Source of the DNA: Streptomyces cinerochromogenes
GTDB lineage: Bacteria > Actinomycetota > Actinomycetes > Streptomycetales > Streptomycetaceae
Direction: 5' to 3'
DNA length: 64,000 bases
Assembly (NCBI RefSeq): GCF_014648635.1
Contig: NZ_BMRM01000028.1
Location: 1-64,000, forward strand
The notes under the pieces are model-generated. The model made no database searches. It was not told the DNA's origin and saw only the letters and a list, made by a program, of their open reading frames with translations. Below are positions 56,866 to 64,000 of this stretch, one piece after another (position 1 is the first letter of the stretch; every line of letters starts with the position of its first letter). A program made the position numbers and the translations under genes.

Positions 56866-59712
56866 TCAGGGCCGGGTGCGCAGACCGGTGATCACCGTGG
56901 CCAGGCCCTGGACGGTCGGGGTGTCGAAGAACACGTGCAGCGGCACCTCGACGCCCAGCCGGTCCAGGATCCGTGCCGAGATCCGGGCCACCGTGACCGA
57001 GTGTCCGCCGAGGTCGAACAGGTCCTCGGTGTCGCCCACCTCCGGCACCCGCAGCACCTCGCACCAGATCCGCCGTACCGACTCCGCCACGTCCTCCTCC
57101 CGTTCCGCCCCGGAGGCCCCGTCCGTCCGGCCGGCCCCAGCCACCTGGTCCGCCCCGTCCGCGGGTGCCGGGTCCGGCGGGGACGGGAGCGCCGGGCGGT
57201 CGAGCTTGCCGTTCGGGGTGACCGGCAGGCTCCCCACGGAGACGAACACCTCGGGCACCATGTACGCGGGCAGCGACGCGGCCAGCGCGCGCCTCAGGTC
57301 GCCCGGGTCCGCCCCGCCGACGACGTACCCCACCAGCCTGTCCTCCCGTACCGCGGCGGCGGCCTGGTCCACCCCGGGCACGGCGAGCAGCCGGGACTCG
57401 ATCTCGCCCAGCTCGATCCGGTACCCCCGCAGCTTGACCTGGCCGTCGGTCCGGCCGAGGAAGTCGAGCCGCCCGTCGTCGAGCCGCCGCGCCCGGTCCC
57501 CGGTGCGGTACATGCGGCTGCCCGGCGGCCCGAAGGGGTCCGGCAGGAAACGCTCCCGGTCCAGCTCCGGCCGGCCGAGGTAGCCGCGGGCGAGTCCGGC
57601 GCCGGCCAGGTAGAGGTCACCGGAGCCGCCCACCGGCACCGGTGACAGGCGCCCGTCGAGCACGTACGCCCGGGTGTTCGCCAGCGGACGGCCGATCGTC
57701 ACCCGCTCCGGGTCGGGACCGACCTCGTCCGCCGTGGACCAGACGGTCGCCTCGGTCGGCCCGTACAGGTTGACGAGCCTGCCGACCCTCGGGCGCAGCC
57801 GCCGGGCCAGCGCCAGGGGGAGCGCCTCCCCGCCGGTGACCGCCGTGATCCCCGGCCCGCTGAAGCCGGCGTCCAGGAGCATCGCCCAGCCGGTCGGCGT
57901 CGCCTGCATGTGGGTCACCCGGGCCCGGTCGACCAGTTCGCGCAGCGCCGCGCCGTCACGCGTGCGGGTCCCGTCCGCCATGACCACCGTGCCGCCGGTG
58001 ACCAGCGGCAGGAAGAACTCCGGTACGGACATGTCGAACGCCGCCGAGGCCGCCGCCAGCCAGCGGTCCCCCGGCCGGGAGTCCAGCAGGTCCCGCATCG
58101 ACAGCAGCAGGTTGACCAGGGACCGGTGCTCGATCCGCACGCCCTTGGGGCGGCCGGTCGAGCCGGAGGTGTAGATGACGTAGGCCAGGTCGTCGGGGGA
58201 CGGGGACGGGGGAGGGGACGCGTCGGCCGCCGGGGCGAAGGGCGCGGGATCCTCGGCGGCGGCCACCAGGTCGGCGTCCCCCAGTTCGCAGGCGGCTCCC
58301 GAGTCCGCGACGATGAACTCCAGGCGCTCCGCCGGGTACTCCGGGTCGAGGGGAAGATACGCCGCCCCGGCCTTGAGGACACCGAGCAGCCCGGCCGGCA
58401 GCAGCTCCGTCCGGCCCGCCCGCACCGCGACCAGATCTCCCGGACCGACGCCCTTGCCGCGCAGCCGGCCGGCGACGCGGGCCGCGACGGCGTCCAGTTC
58501 CGCGTAGGTGAGCCGGCGGTTCCCGTGGACCACGGCGACCGCGCCGGGCCCGCGGGCCACCTGCTCCGCGAACAGTTCCGGGACGGTCACCCGGGAACGG
58601 CCCGCGGGCGTGCCGCCGTGCGCGGCGAGCAGCCGGTTCTCCTCCTCCGCGGGGCCCGGCAGGGGCAGTCCGGCCAGCACCGTGTCCGGGGCGGTCGCGA
58701 CATGGCTCAGCACGGCCAGCCAGTGCCGGGCGATGCCCCGGACGCCGTCGCCCGTCAGCGAGGCCGGCGGGTGGCGGAAGGCCGCCTCGATGCCGTCCGG
58801 GGTGTCCAGCACGGCGATGTCGAGGGCGTGGCGGACGGGGACGGCCCGCGCTCCCCGTTCCACCGTGGCGACGACACCGGGGAAGCGCGGCGCCGAGGTC
58901 CACCGCCGGTAGGCCAGCCGGACGGGGGCCGGGCCCGGCCCCTGCCCGACGCGGGCCGGCGGGACGTCGCGCACCCGGTGCAGTGCGCGCAGCCCGGCAC
59001 CGACCTGGCGGGCGAACTCCGCGAACGGGGTGCCGCCCCGCGGCGCGGAGGAGAAGGGCAGCTCGGTGACGAGGGCACCGATGCGCGCGTGCTCGCCCGG
59101 GGTGCGCGTGTCGAGGTCGAGGGCCGTGGCCGGCGCCGTGTTGCCGTACCGGAACAGCACGGCGTGCACGGACGCCACCAGCAGCACGAAGGGGGTGACA
59201 CCGATGTGCTCGGCCACCGCATGGAGCGCGTCCCGCAGCCTCCCCGCCGTCCGCACCTCCAGCGGCCCGCCGTCCCCGGCCCCCCGGACGCCCCCGGACG
59301 GCCCGGGGAGGCGCAGCTCGCCGTCGACCGGATGGTCCGCCCAGTACCGCCGCGCCAGCGGCAGGGCGGCGACGATCCGCAGCTCCTCGCTTCCGGTGGG
59401 AGGAAGCACCGGCAGGCCCGGATCGACGCGCAGCACCTCCGCGCGGTAGGACGCGGCGAGATCGCTCACGAACACGTCCACCGACCGCTCGTCGAAGACC
59501 CGCCGGGACGCGACGACCAGCAGCCGGTACGCGCGTGGTCCGACCGGCTGGAGCACCGAACGGAACAGCCGGCCACGGGTGAGGACCGGGTGCCTGCGCA
59601 GCACGGCCCCGCGGGCGCGGTCGAGTGCCGCGGTGTCGAGATCGCCGTGGAAGAGAACGGAGAACGACAGGAAGTGCTCGGCACCATCCTCGTCGAGCAG
59701 CTCATCGGGCAT
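56866..59712 (-). CDS. Non-ribosomal peptide synthetase, degenerate C-A-PCP module
   Basis: About 948 aa. Residues 1-345 resemble a condensation domain but lack the N-terminal C1 motif, and the catalytic HHxxxDG reads SRRVFDE (residues 69-75), so it is probably inactive. The adenylation domain (about 385-800) is complete: YTSGSTGRPKGV, NLYGPTEATVWS, YRTGD, QVKLRGYRIELGEIE and PNGKLDR. The carrier domain has DLFDLGGHSV with Ser905 for phosphopantetheine. My reading of the ten-residue code is D-M-P-T-V-G-L-V-W-K, part of which resembles glycine codes; substrate uncertain. There is no thioesterase or epimerase. The ATG at 59712 is chosen because codon bias fades upstream. An alternative ATG at 59838 has GGAG nine bases before it and would add 42 residues. 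It probably acts as the loading module for the divergent NRPS. Confidence 0.85.
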   Translation of the reverse strand: MPDELLDEDGAEHFLSFSVLFHGDLDTAALDRARGAVLRRHPVLTRGRLFRSVLQPVGPRAYRLLVVASRRVFDERSVDVFVSDLAASYRAEVLRVDPGLPVLPPTGSEELRIVAALPLARRYWADHPVDGELRLPGPSGGVRGAGDGGPLEVRTAGRLRDALHAVAEHIGVTPFVLLVASVHAVLFRYGNTAPATALDLDTRTPGEHARIGALVTELPFSSAPRGGTPFAEFARQVGAGLRALHRVRDVPPARVGQGPGPAPVRLAYRRWTSAPRFPGVVATVERGARAVPVRHALDIAVLDTPDGIEAAFRHPPASLTGDGVRGIARHWLAVLSHVATAPDTVLAGLPLPGPAEEENRLLAAHGGTPAGRSRVTVPELFAEQVARGPGAVAVVHGNRRLTYAELDAVAARVAGRLRGKGVGPGDLVAVRAGRTELLPAGLLGVLKAGAAYLPLDPEYPAERLEFIVADSGAACELGDADLVAAAEDPAPFAPAADASPPPSPSPDDLAYVIYTSGSTGRPKGVRIEHRSLVNLLLSMRDLLDSRPGDRWLAAASAAFDMSVPEFFLPLVTGGTVVMADGTRTRDGAALRELVDRARVTHMQATPTGWAMLLDAGFSGPGITAVTGGEALPLALARRLRPRVGRLVNLYGPTEATVWSTADEVGPDPERVTIGRPLANTRAYVLDGRLSPVPVGGSGDLYLAGAGLARGYLGRPELDRERFLPDPFGPPGSRMYRTGDRARRLDDGRLDFLGRTDGQVKLRGYRIELGEIESRLLAVPGVDQAAAAVREDRLVGYVVGGADPGDLRRALAASLPAYMVPEVFVSVGSLPVTPNGKLDRPALPSPPDPAPADGADQVAGAGRTDGASGAEREEDVAESVRRIWCEVLRVPEVGDTEDLFDLGGHSVTVARISARILDRLGVEVPLHVFFDTPTVQGLATVITGLRTRP

Positions 59713-59971
59713 GGAAAAGGTCCTGTCACCGTCAGGGGAATGGAACTCGATCTGCCTGATCTTCGCTGCCGCGGGGACTATTTCGAGACTTCCGGCCGAG
59801 CCTGCCCGAATGCGCGATCGGTGTGCCCGAAAAGTCATTGACCGGCACTCCGGGCGGACCAATGATCGGTGTGTCGACGGGGCCGAAAATCGTTGCCCGA
59901 ATCGTTTCCACCGTCCATAGCGTGCGTGCCCGACCGCACGAAGGTGACGAGCCCGAGGGGAAAAGCCGGCC
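59713..59971. promoter_or_regulatory. Divergent promoter region of the two NRPS genes
   Basis: A less GC-rich 259-bp gap. A candidate plus-strand promoter is ttgccc (59893-59898), a 17-base spacer, and catagc (59916-59921), 51 bp before the TTG start. Possible regulator sites are four direct copies of TGCCCGA at 59803, 59824, 59894 and 59927, and two copies of GATCGGTGTG at 59816 and 59864. An inverted pair tcattg/caatga lies at 59835-59840 and 59860-59865. One TGCCCGA copy overlaps the -35. Confidence 0.5.
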
Positions 59972-62900
59972 TTGCCGCAGCACACCACCACCGCGTTCCC
60001 GTGCTCCTTTTCGCAGCGGCGGCTCTGGTTCCTGGCCCAGCTGCCCGGAGCGGGCGAGGCGTACCACATGCCGCTGGCGTACGAGCTGCGCGGACCCCTG
60101 GACCGGGGCGCGCTGGTCCGCGCGCTGGACCGGCTGGCCGACCGCCACGAGGCCCTGCGGGCCCGCCTGACCGCCGTGGACGGCGAGGTGTTCCAGCGGT
60201 TCGCCCCGCCCGGCGGGGGCTTCCCGCTGACGGTGCACGACCTGGCCGGCCGGCCGGACGCGGAGGACCGGCTCACCGCCCTCCGCCGCGAGGAGGCCAC
60301 CGCCCCGTTCGACCTCGCCCGGGGCCCCCTGTTCCGCGGCCGGCTGGTGGTGCTGGCCGCCGACCGGCACGTGCTGCTGGTCACCGCCCACCACATCGTG
60401 TCGGACGGCTGGTCGACCGGTGTCCTCACCCGGGAACTCGGCGCCCTGTACACGGCGTTCCGCGCGGGCGGCGGCGATCCGCTGCCGCCGCTGCCCGTGC
60501 GGTACGCCGACCACGCCGCCCGGCAGCGGGGCCGGCTCTCCGCGGACGCGGCGGCCCGGCAGACCGCGTACTGGCGCGAGACCCTCGCGGACGCCCCCGC
60601 CCTGCTGGACCTGCCGACCGACCGTCCGCGCCCGGCCGAGCAGGACTACCGGGGTGCGCAGCTCCGCGTCGCGTTCGACGCGGAACTCACCACCGCCCTG
60701 CGGACCCTGGCCCGGCGCAACCGCAGCACCCTCTTCATGACCCTGCTGACCGGGTGGGCGCTGGTGCTCTCCCGGTGGTCCGGGCAGACCGACGTGGTGA
60801 TCGGCACGCCGACGGCCAACCGCGGCCGGGCCGAACTCGAAGGGCTCGTCGGGTTCTTCGTCAACAGCCTGGCGCTGCGCGTCGACCTCTCCGGCGATCC
60901 GTCGGCGGCCGAGCTGCTCCGGCGCGTCCGCGTGGCGACCCTGGGGGCGCTGACCCACCAGGACCTGCCGTTCGAGCAGGTGGTGGAGACGGTCGGACCG
61001 CACCGCAGTCCGGCCCACACGCCGCTGTTCCAGGTGATGTTCGCCTGGCAGAACGCCGGGGGCGACGCGCCGGTGCTGCCGGACCTCGACGTGACTGCGC
61101 TGGACGCGCCCTGCGCCGGCGCCAAGTTCGACCTCGCCCTGTCGCTGGCCGAGGAGGGCGACCGCGTCACCGGCACCCTGGACTACGCGACCGCCCTGTT
61201 CGACCCGGAGACGGTCGAGCGGCACGTCCGGCACCTCCGGCGGATCCTGACCCAGATGGCAGCAGATCCGGAACTCCCGGTGTCCGCACTGGAGTTGCTG
61301 ACCCCGCCCGAGCGGGCGCAGCTGCTGGACGACTGGGGGGACTCGGGCCGCGAGGCCCCCGCGGTGCCCTTCCCCGCGCTGTTCGAGGAACGGGTACGCG
61401 CCGCCCCGCAGGCCGTGGCGGTCGAGTTCGGCCCGGTGTCGCTGTCGTACGGAGAGCTGAACGCACGGGCGAACCGGCTGGCCCGGCACCTGGTCGGGCT
61501 GGGCGTGGGCCCCGAACGCCTGGTGGCGGTGGCCCTGCCCCGGTCGGTCCGGTGGCTGGTGGCGACCCTGGCGGTCCTGAAGGCCGGCGGCGCCTACCTG
61601 CCGGTCGACCCCGCCTACCCGGCCGACCGGATCGCGTACATGCTCACCGACGCCACCCCGGCCTGTGTCCTCACCGACACGGCCACCGCGCCCGCCCTGC
61701 CCGGCACGACCGCCCCGCTGGTCCTCCTGGACGACACGGCCCCGGCGGGCGCCCCGGAACCCGCCCACCCGGCGGACGCGGCCGACCTCACCGACGCCGA
61801 GCGCACCGCCCCGCTCCGGCCGGAGTCCCCGGCGTACGTCATCTACACCTCCGGTTCGACCGGCCGGCCCAAGGGGGTGGTCGTCACCCACACGGGCATC
61901 GCCGGCCTCTCGGCGAGCCAGCTCGAGCGCCTCGCCGTCACCGCGGACAGCCGGGTGCTCCAGTTCGCCTCACCGAGCTTCGACGCCGCCGTCTGGGAGA
62001 TGTGCATGGCGCTCCTGTCCGGCGCGCGGCTGGTGATGGCGCCGGCGGAGCAGCTGCTGCCGGGGGAGGACCTGGCCGGGGTGCTGCGCCGGCACGCCGT
62101 CACCCACGCCACCCTGCCTCCCACCGCGCTGGCGGTGCTCCCCGACGACGCCCTGCCGGACGGCATGACCCTCGTGGTGGCCGGTGAGGCGTGTCCGCCG
62201 GCCCTGGTCGCGCAGTGGTCGCCCGGCCGCAGCATGGTCAACGCGTACGGACCGACCGAGACCACGGTCTGCGCCACGATGAGCGCCCCGCTGTCCGGAG
62301 CCGGGACCCCGCCCATCGGCACACCCGTGGCCGGCACCCGCGTCTACGTCCTCGACGCGCGGCTGCGGCCGGTCCCGCCGGGATTCCGCGGGGAGCTGTA
62401 CGTCGCCGGCGCCGGCCTGGCCCGCGGCTACCTCGGCCGGCCCGGGCTGACGGCGGAGCGGTTCGTCGCCGACCCCTACGGGCCGCCCGGCACCCGCATG
62501 TACCGCACCGGGGACCTGGCCCGGTGGCGGTCCGACGGCCGGCTGGAGTTCGCCGGACGCGCCGACCAGCAGGTGAAGGTGCGCGGCTTCCGCGTCGAAC
62601 CCGGCGAGGTGGAGGCCGCGCTGCTGGAGCTGCCGGGCGTCCCGGAGGCCGTGGTCCTGGCCGAGCCCGACGGGACCGGCGGCGCCCGCCTGGTCGCCGG
62701 GATCGGCCGGGGCGACGCCGCGCCCCGGCCGGCGGGCGAGTGGCGTGCCGCGCTCGCCCGCCGCCTCCCCGCCCACATGCTCCCCGAACGCTTCGTGGAG
62801 GTGCCGCGGCTGCCGCGGACACCCAACGGCAAGCTCGACCGCGAGGCGCTGCTGGCGCGGGCGCGGACGGCCGGACCGGCCCAGGTCAACACCTCGACCC

Positions 62901-63910
62901 CGCGTGACCACATCGAGCTGGCGCTCTACCGGATCTGGAAACGGCTGCTGCTCCACCCCGGCATCGGCGTCCGGGACGACTTCTTCGACCTCGGCGGTAC
63001 GTCGATCTCCGCCATCAGACTCGCCCACGCCGTCCGCGAGACGTTCGGCGTGCCGCTGCCCGTCCGCGACATCATGCTGCACCCCACCATCGAGGCGCTC
63101 GGCGGACGGCTGCGCCAGGGTGCCACGGCCCGGCCCCCCGGCAGCCTCATCGCGTTCCGCGAGGGCGACGGGTCCCGCCACGTCGTCTGCGTGCACCCCG
63201 GCGGCGGCACCGCCTTCTGCTACCTCCCGCTGGCCAGGGCCCTCCCGGAGGACTACGGCGTCTACGGCATCCAGTCCCCGGGACTGAACCCCGGTGAGAG
63301 CTTCCTGCCCTCGGTCGAGGCCATGGCGGACGACTACCTGCGGCTCATCGAACCACTGCTCGGCGGGCCGCTCGTGCTCACCGGCCTCTCCTTCGGCGGC
63401 CTGGTCGCCCACGAGATGGGACGCCGGCTGGCCGAGGCCGGGCACACCGACCTGAGCGTGGTCCTCCTCGACACGCACGGCAGCGACGACGACGCCGCGC
63501 GCGCCGCGATCCAGCCGGTGGGGATGGCCGAGTTCCGGGAGAAACTCGTCCGGTTCAACGGCATGTACCCCGGCATCGAGGACGAGCAGATCGAGCGGTA
63601 CTTCCACGTCTACAACCACAACCGGGCGGCCGCGGGCGCCTACCGGGCGCCGTCCACCCCGGCCCGGCTGGTGCTGCTGCAGGCCGCACGCGGACTCGGC
63701 GAACCGGAGCTGCGGGCGGCCGGTGACCACTGGCGCCGTCGCGCCGGCGGCGGGCTGCGCGTGGAGCGACTGGACTGCGACCACTGGGAAGTCCTGGAAC
63801 CCGCCGGGCTGCCGGCCGTGGCCGGGCTGCTCGCGTCCGAGCTGGACCACCGGCCGGCGTCCCGTCCGGCACCCGACGAGGCCCGGCCCGGTCCGGCGCG
63901 GAGAACATGA
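59972..63910 (+). CDS. Non-ribosomal peptide synthetase, C-A-PCP-TE, predicted phenylalanine module
   Basis: A complete 1,312-aa termination module. The C domain has SFSQRRLWFLAQL and an intact HHIVSDG (His140, His141, Asp145). The A domain has YTSGSTGRPKGV (about residue 624), FDAAVWEM, NAYGPTETTVCAT, YRTGDLARW, VKVRGFRVEPGEVE and PNGKLDR. Its code reads D-A-W-T-V-A-A-V-C-K, close to the phenylalanine code of GrsA (DAWTIAAICK). The PCP has DDFFDLGGTS with Ser1011. The type I thioesterase has GLSFGG (Ser1140) and a distal CDHW (His1271). The start must be TTG 59972: an in-frame TGA sits at 59945-59947, no ATG or GTG lies between, and GAGGGG is 11 bases upstream. It should condense residue 1 from the divergent NRPS with Phe and release the product. 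The next gene overlaps its stop. Confidence 0.9.
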   Translation: MPQHTTTAFPCSFSQRRLWFLAQLPGAGEAYHMPLAYELRGPLDRGALVRALDRLADRHEALRARLTAVDGEVFQRFAPPGGGFPLTVHDLAGRPDAEDRLTALRREEATAPFDLARGPLFRGRLVVLAADRHVLLVTAHHIVSDGWSTGVLTRELGALYTAFRAGGGDPLPPLPVRYADHAARQRGRLSADAAARQTAYWRETLADAPALLDLPTDRPRPAEQDYRGAQLRVAFDAELTTALRTLARRNRSTLFMTLLTGWALVLSRWSGQTDVVIGTPTANRGRAELEGLVGFFVNSLALRVDLSGDPSAAELLRRVRVATLGALTHQDLPFEQVVETVGPHRSPAHTPLFQVMFAWQNAGGDAPVLPDLDVTALDAPCAGAKFDLALSLAEEGDRVTGTLDYATALFDPETVERHVRHLRRILTQMAADPELPVSALELLTPPERAQLLDDWGDSGREAPAVPFPALFEERVRAAPQAVAVEFGPVSLSYGELNARANRLARHLVGLGVGPERLVAVALPRSVRWLVATLAVLKAGGAYLPVDPAYPADRIAYMLTDATPACVLTDTATAPALPGTTAPLVLLDDTAPAGAPEPAHPADAADLTDAERTAPLRPESPAYVIYTSGSTGRPKGVVVTHTGIAGLSASQLERLAVTADSRVLQFASPSFDAAVWEMCMALLSGARLVMAPAEQLLPGEDLAGVLRRHAVTHATLPPTALAVLPDDALPDGMTLVVAGEACPPALVAQWSPGRSMVNAYGPTETTVCATMSAPLSGAGTPPIGTPVAGTRVYVLDARLRPVPPGFRGELYVAGAGLARGYLGRPGLTAERFVADPYGPPGTRMYRTGDLARWRSDGRLEFAGRADQQVKVRGFRVEPGEVEAALLELPGVPEAVVLAEPDGTGGARLVAGIGRGDAAPRPAGEWRAALARRLPAHMLPERFVEVPRLPRTPNGKLDREALLARARTAGPAQVNTSTPRDHIELALYRIWKRLLLHPGIGVRDDFFDLGGTSISAIRLAHAVRETFGVPLPVRDIMLHPTIEALGGRLRQGATARPPGSLIAFREGDGSRHVVCVHPGGGTAFCYLPLARALPEDYGVYGIQSPGLNPGESFLPSVEAMADDYLRLIEPLLGGPLVLTGLSFGGLVAHEMGRRLAEAGHTDLSVVLLDTHGSDDDAARAAIQPVGMAEFREKLVRFNGMYPGIEDEQIERYFHVYNHNRAAAGAYRAPSTPARLVLLQAARGLGEPELRAAGDHWRRRAGGGLRVERLDCDHWEVLEPAGLPAVAGLLASELDHRPASRPAPDEARPGPARRT

Positions 63911-64000
63911 TGAAACCGACCCCCACCACCCCCGCCCCGCCCACCCCGGCCCCCGCCCCGTCCATGCCCGGGGCCCCCGCCTCGTCCGTGCCTGGGGCCG
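63907..64000 (+). CDS. Start of an unidentified Pro-rich protein (3' partial)
   Basis: The ATG at 63907 overlaps the NRPS stop (ATGA), indicating translational coupling. The 31 visible codons begin MMKPTPTTPAPPTPAPAPSM, a Pro/Ala/Thr-rich stretch like a disordered N-terminal tail. The frame is open to the window end. The function cannot be read from this much; position suggests a transporter, regulator or tailoring protein of the NRPS locus. A second in-frame ATG follows at 63910. Confidence 0.6.
   Translation, partial: MMKPTPTTPAPPTPAPAPSMPGAPASSVPGA

Noticed and set aside
57641..58180. Plus-strand frames opposite the first NRPS
   Set aside because: They are antisense to the A-domain core motifs and are composition shadows.
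59713..60453. N-terminal extension of the minus-strand NRPS back to 60453
   Set aside because: It would overlap the start and C domain of the divergent NRPS, and the translation is Ser/Arg-rich with no condensation motif. A start at 59712 (or 59838) fits better.

Overview
The window is very high-GC DNA with the codon bias of a streptomycete or close relative: G/C at almost every third codon position, long open frames on both strands, and families typical of Streptomyces. No rRNA, tRNA, insertion sequence or CRISPR array was seen.

Bases 1-50028 are one uninterrupted reading frame of 16,675 codons that is already open at the left edge, so the real protein is probably longer. It reads as a modular giant. 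In order it has Gly-rich tandem repeats, a charged helical region, a glycosyltransferase domain like that of the large clostridial toxins (DxD at residues 2556-2558), two units carrying a helicase-associated (HA) domain, and a long helical solenoid module. Then come six Gly/Ser-rich beta repeats, a second copy of the solenoid module, and a cysteine-peptidase-like 'lonely Cys' domain. These are followed by six more beta repeats, two further lonely-Cys domains each followed by an OmpA-like segment, about twelve more beta repeats, a fourth lonely-Cys domain and a Pro-rich tail. I find only four cysteines in the whole protein, one in each lonely-Cys domain. The next gene overlaps its stop (ATGA) and encodes a 219-aa protein of the family annotated as type VII secretion system-associated. 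The pair looks like a translationally coupled giant effector and accessory protein. A glycosyltransferase combined with clan-CD-like peptidase domains recalls TcdA/TcdB logic on a far larger scale; that comparison is inference.

Bases 50685-54932 hold accessory genes: an L-asparagine permease (AnsP type), a 49-aa membrane or secreted peptide closed by a 17-bp terminator hairpin, a small secreted two-cysteine protein, and a cytochrome P450.

Bases 55239-64000 are part of a small non-ribosomal peptide locus. A lipoprotein substrate-binding protein converges, across a shared terminator, on an NRPS gene with a degenerate condensation domain followed by A and PCP. That NRPS diverges from a complete C-A-PCP-TE module whose adenylation code matches phenylalanine. 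Together they suggest a two-residue peptide ending in Phe. A further Pro-rich gene begins at 63907, overlapping the second NRPS, and runs off the window.
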